DNA of 64,000 bases. It comes from Rhodopseudomonas faecalis (GTDB taxonomy: Bacteria; Pseudomonadota; Alphaproteobacteria; Rhizobiales; Xanthobacteraceae). The position numbers and the translations under genes are program-made. Positions 28,175 through 38,132 of this stretch are shown one piece after another. The stretch lies in assembly GCF_003217325.1 (NCBI RefSeq), contig NZ_QJTI01000024.1, positions 1-64,000 of the forward strand, in the 5' to 3' direction. The notes below the pieces were generated by a model. That model saw nothing but the letters and a program-made list of their open reading frames with translations, was not told the DNA's origin and made no database searches. The number at the start of each line of letters is the position of its first letter. The stretch's first letter is position 1.

Positions 28175-29499
28175 CCGCGAACCTTTTCGCCTTCATTTGC
28201 GGCCCACCATGGGCCGGAGTCTATGGGAGTGCCGTCTTTCCGGAACTCGACGTATAGCACGGGTTGGGTGGCATTCGCCGCGAGCATGGACGCTACCCGG
28301 GATATCGACCCCATGGTCGCCACAGGCTCTCCCGTGAGCACGAATTGTCCGATGTTGACCGAAATACGCTCCATCCCGGCGATCAGGACATGATACCCGC
28401 CCCCGGCATTCAGGATCAAGAGTTGTCCGTAGCTGCGGAATGGCCCGGCATAGACCACCCAGCCATCGCAGGGCGTGGTCACCTGGGCACCGGCGCGGGT
28501 GGCGATTGAAATGCCCTTTTCGACGCCGCCGACCCCGTCGGGGCGGCCAAATTCGCGGATTTTGCTGCCATTGACCGGGAACGCCAGCATGCCTTTGGCC
28601 GATATGAACGGGATCGCCGGGCTGAGCCGGCCGGGGTCCTTGAGCGCGGCCATGTTCGGCTTGCCGCCCGGCAGCGGCGGCGTGCCGCGCAGATTGGCGC
28701 TGGCCGCGGCCTTGGCGGCACTCTTCAGGTCCTGCTCCATCCGGGCGATCAGGTCCTGCAGGCTGTCGACCTGTTTGGCGAGGCTGGCGGCGCGGCTGCG
28801 CTCGGCCTCGAGGTCTTTTTCCATCGCGCTTTGCTTGCGCTGCCGTTCCTGGACCAGCGCCGCCAGCCTCGTCTGATCCTCGGTGATGCGCGCCCGGTCG
28901 GCCGCCAAGCTGTCGCGTTCGGCGGCGATGGTTTTGCGCAGCGCCACCAGTTCGCTCAGTTCATTGACCAGCCAGTCGGCCCGGCTGCGCATTTCCGGCA
29001 CCACCGCGCCGAGCAGCATCGCGGTGCGCAGCGATTGCAGCGCGTCTTCGGGGCGCACCAGCAGCGCGGGCGGCGCCCGGCGGCTGGCGCGTTGCAACGC
29101 CGCCAGCACCTCGCCGATCTCGCCGCGCCGCGCCTCCAGCGAGGCACGGATCTGCTGCTCGCGCTGATCGAGCGGCGCTAGCCGCGCTTCGGCCTCGCCG
29201 ATCCTGGTTTCGACCTGGCGCACCCGCGCGGCGATGTCGATCAGTTGTTCGTTGAGCTTGGCGTGGTCCTCGCCGATCGCCGCGATTTCGGCTTTCAGCT
29301 TTTCCTGCTGCTCGGCGGCGCTCTTTTGCTGGCTGCGGATCGCTTCCAGCTCCTGCTCGCGCTGCTTGATCAGTTCGGGCGAGGACGGCGCGGTGATCGA
29401 TTGCGCGACCACGGGTGCGGCGCTGAGCGCAAGGGTCGCCAGTGCGCCGGCCATCGGCCAGAGCTTCCAAAACGAGTCCGTTGCACGCGGCTGCGTCAT
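28171..29499 (-). CDS. EnvC-like murein hydrolase activator with degenerate LytM domain
   Basis: 442 residues. A signal peptide ends near residue 33 (AAPVVAQS). Long coiled coils span about residues 40-130 and 170-270 (KQREQELEAIRSQQKSAAEQ, RMEQDLKSAAKAAASA). The C-terminal LytM/M23 domain runs from about 310. The zinc ligands of active M23 enzymes are missing: the first motif reads GVEKGISIAT without the histidine, and the last reads LYVEFRKDG instead of an HxH. Like E. coli EnvC it should activate amidases rather than cut peptidoglycan. It is coupled to ctpA and lies 38 bases after rlmH. Confidence 0.88.
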   Translation of the reverse strand: MTQPRATDSFWKLWPMAGALATLALSAAPVVAQSITAPSSPELIKQREQELEAIRSQQKSAAEQQEKLKAEIAAIGEDHAKLNEQLIDIAARVRQVETRIGEAEARLAPLDQREQQIRASLEARRGEIGEVLAALQRASRRAPPALLVRPEDALQSLRTAMLLGAVVPEMRSRADWLVNELSELVALRKTIAAERDSLAADRARITEDQTRLAALVQERQRKQSAMEKDLEAERSRAASLAKQVDSLQDLIARMEQDLKSAAKAAASANLRGTPPLPGGKPNMAALKDPGRLSPAIPFISAKGMLAFPVNGSKIREFGRPDGVGGVEKGISIATRAGAQVTTPCDGWVVYAGPFRSYGQLLILNAGGGYHVLIAGMERISVNIGQFVLTGEPVATMGSISRVASMLAANATQPVLYVEFRKDGTPIDSGPWWAANEGEKVRG

Positions 29500-29537
29500 G
29501 CTGGGTTTGGTCCGGTTTTCCGGTCAGGCCCGATCGG

Positions 29538-30020
29538 TCAGGCGCGATGATAGGGGTGGCCGGACAATATCGTCGCGGCACGATAAATCTGTTCCAGCAG
29601 CATGACCCGCACCATCTGATGCGGCCACGTCGCGGCGCCAAACGACACGAGCAGCTTTGCTCTGCGCCGCAATTCTGGCGAAAGTCCGTCGGCTCCGCCA
29701 ATCACAAACACGGTCTGCGGCACCGATTGATCGCGCCAGCCGGCCAGTTTCCGGGCGAAGCTGACGCTGTCGAGACTGTCGCCGCGCTCGTCCATCGCCA
29801 CCAGCGCGGCGCGTTCCGGCACCAGTGCGCTGATCGCCGCCGCTTCCTCGGTCATGCGCGTGGCGGCGTCGCGGGCGCGGCTTTCGGCGATCTCGTGCAA
29901 TTCCAGGCCGCGGAAGCCGAGCTTGCGGCCGATCTCGTCGAAGCGCTGGTAATAGCGATCCGCAAGTTCCCGCTCCGGCCCTTGCTTGAGCCGGCCAATC
30001 GCAATCACACTGAGCCGCAT
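29538..30020 (-). CDS. rlmH: 23S rRNA pseudouridine-1915 N3-methyltransferase
   Basis: 160 residues, the standard SPOUT methyltransferase length. Starts MRLSVIAIGRLKQGPE; the SAM/knot region is TVFVIGGADGLSPELRRRA and the C-terminus is ATWPHQMVRVMLLEQIYRA then HPYHRA. It methylates pseudouridine 1915 in helix 69 of 23S rRNA. It is 32 bases downstream of rsfS, the usual pairing in bacteria. Confidence 0.96.
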   Translation of the reverse strand: MRLSVIAIGRLKQGPERELADRYYQRFDEIGRKLGFRGLELHEIAESRARDAATRMTEEAAAISALVPERAALVAMDERGDSLDSVSFARKLAGWRDQSVPQTVFVIGGADGLSPELRRRAKLLVSFGAATWPHQMVRVMLLEQIYRAATILSGHPYHRA

Positions 30021-30052
30021 CGGCGCCGCTTAACTCTCGCCGGCCAGGCCGG

Positions 30053-30463
30053 TCAAACCGCCTTGGGCGCCGTCGGGGCCTGGGTCCACAACCGTTCCAG
30101 GTTGTAGAACGCGCGCACCTCGGGCCGGAAGATGTGCACGATCACATCGCCGGAATCGATCAGCACCCAGTCGCAATTGGCGAGGCCCTCGACATGGGGA
30201 TTTCGGACGCCAGCTTCCTTCAGGCCCTTCAGCACATTGTCGGCGATCGCGCCGACATGGCGGTTCACCCGTCCGCTGGTGACGATCATGTAGTCCGAAA
30301 ACGCTGATTTGCCGCGCAGGTCGATCGTGACCGTCTCTTCCGCCTTCATGTCGTCCAGCCGGGAGAGGATCAGCTTCACAGCCGCCTCGGCATCAAGCGC
30401 TGCCTTGGAGGCGACGATGGGCGTCGGCGAGGAGCCGGATTCCGGCTGTGCCGACTTAGACAA
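30053..30463 (-). CDS. rsfS: ribosomal silencing factor RsfS
   Basis: 136 residues. The family core is present: TIDLRGKSAFSDYMIVTSG, RHVGAIADNVLKGLKEAG, DWVLIDSGDVIVHIF and FYNLERLW. RsfS binds ribosomal protein uL14 and blocks subunit joining when nutrients are low. The Ser/Pro-rich first 25 residues are variable. It lies between nadD and rlmH, the conserved order. Confidence 0.95.
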   Translation of the reverse strand: MSKSAQPESGSSPTPIVASKAALDAEAAVKLILSRLDDMKAEETVTIDLRGKSAFSDYMIVTSGRVNRHVGAIADNVLKGLKEAGVRNPHVEGLANCDWVLIDSGDVIVHIFRPEVRAFYNLERLWTQAPTAPKAV

Positions 30464-30533
30464 TACAGATGTGGTCAGGGACCATTCCTTTCACTGTATC
30501 GCGAGCGTCGATGATCGGCGCTCGGCATTAATG

Positions 30534-31208
30534 CTACGCATGTGGGGTCAACCGTTCAATATGCCATTCCGGCACGTCGGGTTTCTTCCAGCTTCCGTCC
30601 GGGTTCCGCAAGCGGGTTGAGGCCACGGGCGACTTCATTCCGGTGAGATACACCCAGGCCGGTGGCCTGCGTGCAGCCAGGCTCGCGGCAGCTGCTTCTG
30701 GGAGGCGATAGCGCGCGAGGAGCTGGGCGGCCGGCGCGGCGAGCGCCCGCAGGCTGAGCGGCGGCCGATCGATCACCGCGATCGGCACCTGGGCGGCAAT
30801 GCGCCGAAAGCCCTGCCAGCGGTGGAACTGTGCGAGATTGTCGGCGCCCATGATCCAGACGAATCGAACGTTGCGACAGTGCCGGCGCAAATAGCCGATC
30901 GTGTCGACAGTGTAGCGGGTGCCGATGACTCCTTCGAGACAGCTGACCTGGATTTTCGGGTGCCGGGCGACCGCCCGCGCCGCGGCGGCGCGCACCGATT
31001 GCCCCTGCAACGCGCTGGCATCTTTCAGCGGATTGCCCGGCGTCACCAGCCACCACACCTGATCGAGCTGCAGCCGCTTCATCGCGAACAGGCTGAGTTC
31101 GCGATGCCCGTGATGCGGCGGATTGAACGAGCCGCCGAGCAGCCCGATCCGCAGCCCGTCGCTGTGCAGCGGCAGCGGCAATGACGATGTCAACAGCGGC
31201 GCGGCCAA
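30534..31208 (-). CDS. nadD: nicotinate-mononucleotide adenylyltransferase
   Basis: 224 residues. Makes deamido-NAD from NaMN and ATP in de novo NAD synthesis. The nucleotidyltransferase motif is [47 protein letters not shown] and the C-terminal [10 protein letters not shown] complete the family set. The frame offers only a TTG start at 31208. It is supported by GGGAG seven bases upstream, so I accept it. It follows proA by 30 bases. Confidence 0.94.
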   Translation of the reverse strand: MAAPLLTSSLPLPLHSDGLRIGLLGGSFNPPHHGHRELSLFAMKRLQLDQVWWLVTPGNPLKDASALQGQSVRAAAARAVARHPKIQVSCLEGVIGTRYTVDTIGYLRRHCRNVRFVWIMGADNLAQFHRWQGFRRIAAQVPIAVIDRPPLSLRALAAPAAQLLARYRLPEAAAASLAARRPPAWVYLTGMKSPVASTRLRNPDGSWKKPDVPEWHIERLTPHA

Positions 31209-31238
31209 GCCGTTACTCCCGCAGAGCCGTCGCGGCGC

Positions 31239-32531
31239 TCACGGCCGGGTCTGGCCCGTGCCGTGGACGCGATACTTGAAGCTGGTGAGCTGCTCGGCGC
31301 CGACCGGCCCGCGCGCGTGGAATTTGCCGGTGGCGATGCCGATCTCGGCACCGAAGCCGAATTCGCCGCCGTCAGCAAATTGCGTCGAGGCGTTATGCAG
31401 CACAATCGCGGCATCGACCTCGTTCAGGAAGCGCGCCGCGGCGGCCTGATCCTCGGTGATGATCGCCTCGGTATGGTGCGAGCCATAGCGCGCGATATGC
31501 GCCAGCGCGTCATCCAGGCCGGCAACGACCCGGGCCGCGATGATCGGCTCGCCATATTCGGTGCCCCAATCCTGCTCGCTCGCGGCCTTGGCGCGCGGAT
31601 CGGCCTGCTGCACGGCGGCGTCGCCGCGCACTTCGCAGCCGGCGTCGATCAGCGCACCAACCAGCGGCGCGAGATGGCGCTCAGCGGCGCCGGCATCGAC
31701 CAGCAGCGTTTCGGCCGCGCCGCACACGCCAGGCCGGCGCATCTTGGCGTTGAGCACGATCGCCTTGGCCATCTCCAGATCGGCGGCGCGATCGACATAG
31801 ACGTGGTTGACGCCTTCGAGATGGGCGAACACCGGCACCCGCGCCTCAGCCTCGACCCGCGCCACCAGGCTCTTGCCGCCACGCGGCACGATCACGTCGA
31901 TCTGGCCGCCAAGGCCCGACAGCATCAGCCCGACCGCGGCGCGGTCGCGCACCGGCACCAAGGTGATGGCGCCTTCCGGCAGCCCGGCTTCGCGCAGCCC
32001 GGCGAGCAGGCAATCATGAATGGCACGGCACGAGCGGAAACTGTCGGAGCCGCCGCGCAGCATCACCGCATTGCCGGATTTCAGGCCAAGCACGCCGGCA
32101 TCGGCGGTGACATTGGGCCGGCTTTCAAAGATCACGCCGATCACGCCGAGCGGCACCCGCACGCGCTCGATCACCATGCCGTTCGGTCGCTGCCAGCGCT
32201 CGGTGACCGCGCCGATCGGATCGGCAATGTCGTGGATCACCTTGATGCCGTCGGCGATCGCCGCGACCCGCGCCGGGGTCAGCGTCAGCCGGTCGATGAA
32301 GGCGGAGCTGGCGCCCGCGGCGCGCACCTCGGCGACATCCTCGGCATTGGCGGCCAGGATCGCCTCGCAATGGGCGCGGATCGCCCGTTCCATCGCTGCC
32401 AGCGCGAGGTTTTTCTGCTCGGTCGGCGCGATCGCCAATTGGCGCGCGGCGGCGCGCGCGGCGGCGCCGAGCTGCATCATCTGCGCGGACAGGTCGTCGC
32501 TGCCCTCTACGGTTTTCAACGGGGCGGTCAT
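31239..32531 (-). CDS. proA: gamma-glutamyl phosphate reductase
   Basis: 430 residues. Reduces glutamyl phosphate to glutamate semialdehyde with NADPH for proline synthesis. The catalytic cysteine is in [36 protein letters not shown] and [16 protein letters not shown] are also typical. ATG 32531 is preferred; a GTG three codons upstream is also in frame. It is the first gene of the minus-strand run proA-nadD-rsfS-rlmH-EnvC-like-ctpA. proB is not in the window. Confidence 0.96.
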   Translation of the reverse strand: MTAPLKTVEGSDDLSAQMMQLGAAARAAARQLAIAPTEQKNLALAAMERAIRAHCEAILAANAEDVAEVRAAGASSAFIDRLTLTPARVAAIADGIKVIHDIADPIGAVTERWQRPNGMVIERVRVPLGVIGVIFESRPNVTADAGVLGLKSGNAVMLRGGSDSFRSCRAIHDCLLAGLREAGLPEGAITLVPVRDRAAVGLMLSGLGGQIDVIVPRGGKSLVARVEAEARVPVFAHLEGVNHVYVDRAADLEMAKAIVLNAKMRRPGVCGAAETLLVDAGAAERHLAPLVGALIDAGCEVRGDAAVQQADPRAKAASEQDWGTEYGEPIIAARVVAGLDDALAHIARYGSHHTEAIITEDQAAAARFLNEVDAAIVLHNASTQFADGGEFGFGAEIGIATGKFHARGPVGAEQLTSFKYRVHGTGQTRP

Positions 32532-32676
32532 GGTGGCCACATCTGCTGTGAAATCGTTCCGTCAAAATAGGCAGTTGCCGGACGGCCGTCAAAGCAGCAA
32601 TGGCCGCCTGGCGGCCCATTGCGCTTGCCGGTGCAATCCGGCATCTGACGGGCAAGATCAGTCAGGAGTCGATGGC

Positions 32677-32928
32677 ATGACGCGGGTGCGGAAATCGGTG
32701 GCGGAAATCGAGGCGCTGTTGCTGGAGGATGTCCGGGCGCAGCGTCATTGCAGCGAGGTCGCCGATATCGTCATCGAACTGTGCGAGCCGGAGGAGGACA
32801 CCCACGGCGCCAATTGGTCGGTGGTGTCGGTCGATCCCGGCGGCGCGTCCCGCGAGTTCGCCGGCGCCGCGGTGATGGTGGCGATGGGCCGGCTGCAACA
32901 GGAAGTGGACGCAATCGCGCCGGAGTAA
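32677..32928 (+). CDS. small conserved-looking acidic protein, unknown
   Basis: 83 residues with GGAG nine bases upstream of the ATG. Sequence is acidic (EIEALLLEDVRAQ, ELCEPEEDTHGANWSVVSVD) with no signal peptide, membrane helix or known motif. It reads as a compact soluble alpha/beta protein. The ribosome site, codon usage and lack of a better frame on the other strand support it as a real gene. It is divergent from proA. Function unknown. Confidence 0.65.
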   Translation: MTRVRKSVAEIEALLLEDVRAQRHCSEVADIVIELCEPEEDTHGANWSVVSVDPGGASREFAGAAVMVAMGRLQQEVDAIAPE

Positions 32929-33156
32929 CAACCGCGCTTGTGCCGGTTCACTTCATGACCGGCGTCATCGGAGCCGGGGCACTAGGGGGCGCTGGTAACA
33001 GCTTCGGTGATTTACCGTCGATAAAGTGTGGCTTGCTTGCCCTGCAAGTGTGCGGCGGCGGTTGTCCGCGGCGTGACACTTGCGCCGCCGATCACTCTCG
33101 GCCCACAATGCCTGCTGCAAAACCGCGCTGATAAGCGGAGCGCAACGGGGGGCGCC

Positions 33157-33612
33157 ATGACCGGCTATGTTGATCCGACCAAGGAAGTGTTCGCGCTGTT
33201 TCGCGACAATGATCGCGATGGCCCGATCCACATGCTCAATCTGGTGCGGCTGAAGCCGCAAGCGAGCTATCCTGATGGTCGCAGCGCCAGCGGCGCTGAA
33301 GCCTACGCCGCCTATGGCCGCGAATCCGGCCCGGTATTTGCGCGGCTCGGCGGCCGGATCGTCTGGCAGGGCAGGTTTGAATTGATGCTGATCGGCCCGC
33401 AGCACGAACACTGGGATCACGTGTTCATCGCCGAATATCCGAGCGTCGCGGCGTTTGTTTCGATGATCCGCGATCCGGTGTACCGCGAAGCGGTCAAGCA
33501 CCGTCAGGCCGCGGTTGCAGATTCACGCTTGATCCGTCTGCAGCCGATGGCGCCCGGCAAGGGATTTGGCGAGCCGCCGGCGCCTGCGAATTCGTCCTCA
33601 CAGGCGAGCTGA
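33157..33612 (+). CDS. DUF1330 family protein
   Basis: 151 residues. The dimeric alpha-beta barrel pattern of DUF1330 is visible: GPIHMLNLVRLKPQASYPDG, EAYAAYGRESGPVFARLGGR, DHVFIAEYPSVAAFVSMIRD and YREAVKHRQAAVADSRLIR. Family members resemble small monooxygenase or isomerase folds; no activity can be given. GGGG lies upstream of the ATG. It is convergent with glnD, 49 bases apart. Confidence 0.85.
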   Translation: MTGYVDPTKEVFALFRDNDRDGPIHMLNLVRLKPQASYPDGRSASGAEAYAAYGRESGPVFARLGGRIVWQGRFELMLIGPQHEHWDHVFIAEYPSVAAFVSMIRDPVYREAVKHRQAAVADSRLIRLQPMAPGKGFGEPPAPANSSSQAS

Positions 33613-33661
33613 TCGCGATCACGGTGGCGAACGCGGCGGCGTTCGGATCGGCGCGCAACTG

Positions 33662-36466
33662 CTACGCCGCCGGCTTCTGCGCGCTGCTGCCGTTGGTCAG
33701 CAAGTGGATCAGCGCGCGCTTGATCGCCGCCTGCCGGGTCGGCGCGGTGATCTGCGCGCCGAGCAGATCGGTGACGTAAAACACGTCGCGGGCGCGTTCG
33801 CCGAAGGTCGCGACATGCGCGGACGCGATGTTGAGGTTGAGTTTGGAAATCGCGGTGGTGAGCTGATAGAGCAGACCCGGCCGGTCGAGACCCGACACTT
33901 CGATCACCGTGTAGCGATCCGACCATTGGTTGTTGATCGCGACTTCCGGCTCCACGGTGAACGGTTTGAGCTTGCCCTTGCCGCTGGCGCGCTTGGCCAC
34001 CACTTCCGGCAGCCGCAATTTGCCGACCAGCACGTCCTCGATCATATCGCCGATCCGGGTGGCGCGGCGGCCTTCGTCCTCGTCGCGATCATATTCGCGG
34101 GTGATGGCGATGGTATCGAGCGCGCGGCCATCGGTGGTGGTGTAGATCTGCGCATCGACGATGTTGGCGCCGGCCGAGGCGCAGGCGCCGGCGATGATTG
34201 ATAGCAGCCACGGATGATCGACCGCCAGAATCGTCAGTTCGGTGACGCCGCGCGCTTCGTCAAAGCCGACATTGATCGCCAGCTTGTGGCCGGCCTGTTC
34301 CGAGGCGCGCAGAAAGCGGGCGTGGCGGATCTTGCGCGCCAGCTCGACCTTGAGCCAGTACGCCGGATAGTGCCGGGAAATGTAGCTGGTCAGCTCCGCT
34401 TCCGGCCATTCGGTGAAGGCGGCGCGGAACTCGGCCTGCGCGGCGCGAATCCGCTCGGCGCGATTGACCTCGGAGAAGCCGCCGGTCAGCACCGGCTCGG
34501 TCTCGTAATACAACGTGCGGATCAGCTGCGCTTTCCAGCCGTTCCAGACGCCGGGGCCGACGCCGCGAATATCGGCGGTGGTCAGGATGGTGAGCAGCTT
34601 CATCTGCTCGACCGATTCCACCACGGCCGCAAATTTTTCGATGGTCTTGCGGTCGGACAGATCGCGCGACTGCGCCACGGTCGACATGGTCAGATGCTTT
34701 TCGATCAGCCAGGCGACCAGCTCGGTATCGGCGGGGCTAAAGCCAAGCCGCGGGCACAGCCGCCGCGCCACCTTGGCGCCGGCGATCGAGTGATCCTCCG
34801 GCTGGCCCTTGGCGATGTCGTGCAGCAGCACCGACACATAGAGCACGGCGCGGTGATCGGGCCGGATCTTGCGCATCAGGTCGGTCGCGACCGCGAACTC
34901 TTCATTGCCGCCGCGCTCGATCTCCTGCAGGAAACCGACGCAGCGCAGCAGATGCTCATCGACCGTGTAGTGATGATACATGTTGAACTGCATCATCGCG
35001 ACGATCTTGCCGAATGCGCGGATGAAACGGCCGAGCACGCCGGTCTCGTTCATGTGGCGCAGCACGATCTCGGCATTGTCCGAGGTCAGGATTTCCAGAA
35101 ACAGCCGGTTGGCTTCCGGGTTTTCGCGCAGCGGGGTGTTGATCAGCCGCAGCGAATGGGTCACCGCGCGCATCGCGTCGGGGTGGAAAGCGAGGTTGTT
35201 CTTCTGCGCCAGCCGGAAAACCCGGATCAGGTTCACCGGATCACGCCGGAACACGTCCGGCCCGGCGAGATTGATGCGGTTGTTATCCACGACGAAGTCT
35301 TCGGCGCCCGGCACGCGCCGCCGTTTGTTGCCGGGGCGCAGCCGCGCCATCATCCGGCTCAGCGCCGGCGCCTGCTTGGTTTCCTGATCTTCCAGCTTGG
35401 CGCACAGGATCGCGGTCAGCGCGCCAACCTGCTTGGCCACCAGGAAGTAGTGCTTCATGAAGCGTTCGACATCCTGCAAGCCCGGATGGCTGGTGTAGCC
35501 GAGCCGCACCGCGATCTCGCGCTGCATGTCGAACGACAGCCGCTCCTCGGCGCGGCCGGCGACGAAATGGATGTGGCAGCGCACCGACCACAGAATGTCC
35601 TCGCAGCGCCTAAAACTGCGATATTCCTGGGCGTCGAACACGCCCTTGTTGACCAGCTCGGCGGCCTGCCGGGCGCGGTAGACGTATTTGGCGATCCAGA
35701 ACAGCGTGTGCAGGTCGCGCAGTCCGCCCTTGCCGTCCTTGACGTTGGGCTCGACCAGATAGCGCGATTGGCCGGAGCGGCGATGGCGCTCCTCGCGCTC
35801 GGCGAGCTTGGCCTGCACGAACTCCGCGGCGGTGCCTTCCACCACCTCCTTGTCGAACCGTTCCACCAATTCGCTGTACAGCTCGGCGTCGCCGGTCAGG
35901 AACCGGGTTTCCAAGAGCGCGGTGCGGATCGTCATGTCGGCCCGCGCCTGGCGGATGCATTCATCGACCGAACGGGTGGCGTGGCCGACCTTCAGCCCCA
36001 TGTCCCACAGGCAATACAGGATCGCCTCAGCGACCTGCTCGCCCCAGGCGGTCTGCTTGTAGGGCAGCACGAACAACAGGTCGGTGTCGGATTCCGGCGC
36101 CATCAGGCCGCGGCCATAGCCGCCGGTGGCGACCACCGCCATGCGTTCGGCGCTGGAATGGATCGAGGAATTATAAAGATACCGGGTCGCGGCGTCGTAC
36201 AGGATGCGGATGATCTCATCCTGGATGAAGCACAGCCGTTCGGCGCAGCGCCGGCCGTGGCGGTCTTTCAGCAGCTGCTCCTGGGCAGCCTGACGCGCCG
36301 CGCTCAGCTCGGCCTTCAGTAGCTGCGCCATCGCGGTGCGGAACTGGTCGTCGCGCCCGGAAAACTGCACGGCCAGACGGTCGATCGCCGCCATGATGCG
36401 CGCCGAGTCGAACCGTGCGTCGGTTTCGGAAGGGGGGGCGATCGTCGTGTCCAGCGGCGTGTCCAT
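33662..36466 (-). CDS. glnD: bifunctional PII uridylyltransferase/uridylyl-removing enzyme
   Basis: 934 residues. Senses glutamine and modifies PII proteins, setting nitrogen metabolism. Nucleotidyltransferase motif [19 protein letters not shown] near residue 115. HD phosphohydrolase domain with [14 protein letters not shown] near 545. Two C-terminal ACT domains begin near 790 ([20 protein letters not shown]) and 890 ([20 protein letters not shown]). ATG 36466 is selected; the frame continues 50 codons upstream without family features. It runs in the same direction as irr, which lies upstream, with a 217-base gap. Confidence 0.96.
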   Translation of the reverse strand: MDTPLDTTIAPPSETDARFDSARIMAAIDRLAVQFSGRDDQFRTAMAQLLKAELSAARQAAQEQLLKDRHGRRCAERLCFIQDEIIRILYDAATRYLYNSSIHSSAERMAVVATGGYGRGLMAPESDTDLLFVLPYKQTAWGEQVAEAILYCLWDMGLKVGHATRSVDECIRQARADMTIRTALLETRFLTGDAELYSELVERFDKEVVEGTAAEFVQAKLAEREERHRRSGQSRYLVEPNVKDGKGGLRDLHTLFWIAKYVYRARQAAELVNKGVFDAQEYRSFRRCEDILWSVRCHIHFVAGRAEERLSFDMQREIAVRLGYTSHPGLQDVERFMKHYFLVAKQVGALTAILCAKLEDQETKQAPALSRMMARLRPGNKRRRVPGAEDFVVDNNRINLAGPDVFRRDPVNLIRVFRLAQKNNLAFHPDAMRAVTHSLRLINTPLRENPEANRLFLEILTSDNAEIVLRHMNETGVLGRFIRAFGKIVAMMQFNMYHHYTVDEHLLRCVGFLQEIERGGNEEFAVATDLMRKIRPDHRAVLYVSVLLHDIAKGQPEDHSIAGAKVARRLCPRLGFSPADTELVAWLIEKHLTMSTVAQSRDLSDRKTIEKFAAVVESVEQMKLLTILTTADIRGVGPGVWNGWKAQLIRTLYYETEPVLTGGFSEVNRAERIRAAQAEFRAAFTEWPEAELTSYISRHYPAYWLKVELARKIRHARFLRASEQAGHKLAINVGFDEARGVTELTILAVDHPWLLSIIAGACASAGANIVDAQIYTTTDGRALDTIAITREYDRDEDEGRRATRIGDMIEDVLVGKLRLPEVVAKRASGKGKLKPFTVEPEVAINNQWSDRYTVIEVSGLDRPGLLYQLTTAISKLNLNIASAHVATFGERARDVFYVTDLLGAQITAPTRQAAIKRALIHLLTNGSSAQKPAA

Positions 36467-36683
36467 GGCAAATCCGTTATCGGACCGCGCCGGCGCTGTC
36501 ACGGAGCATTCGCGGGCAGTGCGCGGTCTGCCAACAGGCCCGGTCCAAGCCCGCCGATCACCCGTCGGTTCGTCGGGCCTGGCCGGCGAATCAACCATCC
36601 CGGGATTGAAAGACAATTATCGGCGGCGGGCGAATGCCGCGCAACGCCGACGCCGGGAGGGCGCCGCGGCCAGGAGGGCTCGA

Positions 36684-37208
36684 TCAGGCCTTTCTGCGCA
36701 GCCGCACCACCATGTCGATCCGGCTGATTTCGTAGCCCTCCGGGATGTCGGGCATGGCGCCGACCATGACGTCGGTCATCGGAATGTCGACCAGCTCGTG
36801 GTTGTTCTCGAGATAGAAATGGTGGTGGTCGCTGACATTGGTGTCGAAATAGGTCTTGCTGCCATCGACGCTGACCTGGCGCAGCAAACCGGCCTCGGTG
36901 AGCTGGTTCAGGGTGTTATAGACGGTGGCCAGCGACACCGGCACCTTGGCCTGGCTGGCTTCCTCGTACAGCATTTCCGCGGTGAGATGGCGGGCACCCT
37001 TGCCGAACAGCAGCCAGCCGAGCGCCATCCGCTGCCGAGTCGGCCGCAAGCCGACCGCCTGCAGCATCTCGTTGACGTCATGCCAGGGGCAGCCCGTCAG
37101 CTGCGCCGGATGCGCTGCTCTGGCCACGGACTCCCGTCGATAATCTGCCAGCCTTGCCCCGTCCCTCATCTGCACCGCCAAGCCTCTTGCCGCATTGCCA
37201 TGCCTCAT
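36684..37208 (-). CDS. irr: iron response regulator Irr (Fur family, heme-sensing)
   Basis: 174 residues. The heme regulatory motif GCPWHDV is present, followed by the Fur-type winged helix ([40 protein letters not shown]) and the histidine cluster [16 protein letters not shown] that forms the second heme site in Bradyrhizobium Irr. Irr accumulates under iron limitation, controls heme synthesis and iron uptake, and is degraded on heme binding. The start is uncertain: ATG 37208 or ATG 37169, which also has an AGAGG upstream. It is divergent from fabA. Confidence 0.94.
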   Translation of the reverse strand: MRHGNAARGLAVQMRDGARLADYRRESVARAAHPAQLTGCPWHDVNEMLQAVGLRPTRQRMALGWLLFGKGARHLTAEMLYEEASQAKVPVSLATVYNTLNQLTEAGLLRQVSVDGSKTYFDTNVSDHHHFYLENNHELVDIPMTDVMVGAMPDIPEGYEISRIDMVVRLRRKA

Positions 37209-37517
37209 CGTCTGTCCGTGTTGACTATAAGAAGCATTCCGTCAAGGTGCAAGTTCCTCGCAACTGCGTTGGTCTGGGACGTTTTGCCTAGGAGTTGTGC
37301 GGGGCGAGTCGCTTTGCGCTGTCACGTGGCTGTGATAGAGAGCCGCGGTCGCTTCGACACATTCGGCAGAAGCGGTGGCAGGTGCTGCAGATTTGAGGCC
37401 TCGATCGCGGGGCGAACCGCACCGCGGTCTCGCATTTCGATTTCCGATCGGCCTTGCGGAACTGCCCTACCGGTCCACTTGCTGAAGTACTTCGACGGAA
37501 AGTTAAAGGCATCCAGC
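37209..37517. promoter_or_regulatory. divergent irr/fabA control region
   Basis: A 309-base region between the irr and fabA starts, with no gene. It contains a 10-base perfect palindrome gaagtacttc at 37484-37493, 25 bases before the fabA ATG, which may be chance. I could not identify a clear Irr (ICE) or Fur box by eye. Confidence 0.4.
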
Positions 37518-38042
37518 ATGCAGGATCGACGTTCAAGCTACGAGTACGAGGATCTTCTGGCCTGTGGCCGCGGTGAGATGTTCGGTCCCGGCAATGCGCA
37601 GCTGCCGCTGCCGCCGATGCTGATGTTCAATCGCATCACCGAGATCAACGATGACGGCGGCGAGTTCGGCAAGGGCCATATTCGCGCCGAGCTCGACGTC
37701 ACCCCGGACCTGTGGTTTTTCGGCTGCCACTTCAAGGGCGACCCGGTGATGCCGGGCTGTCTCGGCCTTGACGCGCTGTGGCAGATGGTCGGCTTCTTTC
37801 TGGGCTGGACCGGCGGCGAAGGCCGCGGCCGCGCCCTCGGCCTGTCGGAACTGAAGTTCACCGGCCAGGTGCTGCCCAACGTCAAGCACGTCGTCTACAA
37901 CATCGACATCAAGCGCGTGATGCGCTCCAAGCTGGTGCTCGGCATTGCCGACGGCTGGCTGTCGGCCGATGGCGAGATTATCTATCGTGCCAAGGATCTG
38001 AAGGTCGGGCTGTTCAAGCAGGATGCTGCGCAGCAGCCGTGA
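37518..38042 (+). CDS. fabA: beta-hydroxydecanoyl-ACP dehydratase/isomerase
   Basis: 174 residues. Dehydrates 3-hydroxydecanoyl-ACP and isomerises it to cis-3-decenoyl-ACP, starting unsaturated fatty acids. The catalytic histidine and aspartate are in [40 protein letters not shown] near the start and the YNIDIKRV strand also fit. Longer upstream frames overlap irr on the other strand and are rejected; ATG 37518 gives the family length. It is first of fabA-fabB-fabI. Confidence 0.97.
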   Translation: MQDRRSSYEYEDLLACGRGEMFGPGNAQLPLPPMLMFNRITEINDDGGEFGKGHIRAELDVTPDLWFFGCHFKGDPVMPGCLGLDALWQMVGFFLGWTGGEGRGRALGLSELKFTGQVLPNVKHVVYNIDIKRVMRSKLVLGIADGWLSADGEIIYRAKDLKVGLFKQDAAQQP

Positions 38043-38132
38043 AGCTGAGCTACAGTCGCGGCGCGGCCAAGTGACTGGCTGCGCCGACTGCGTAACCAAG
38101 AAGTTTGTAACAATGGAATGCGCGAGGCGGTC

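Noticed and set aside
34214-36322. 702-codon plus-strand frame opposite glnD
   Set aside because: Antisense shadow; glnD is unambiguous by its nucleotidyltransferase, HD and ACT motifs.
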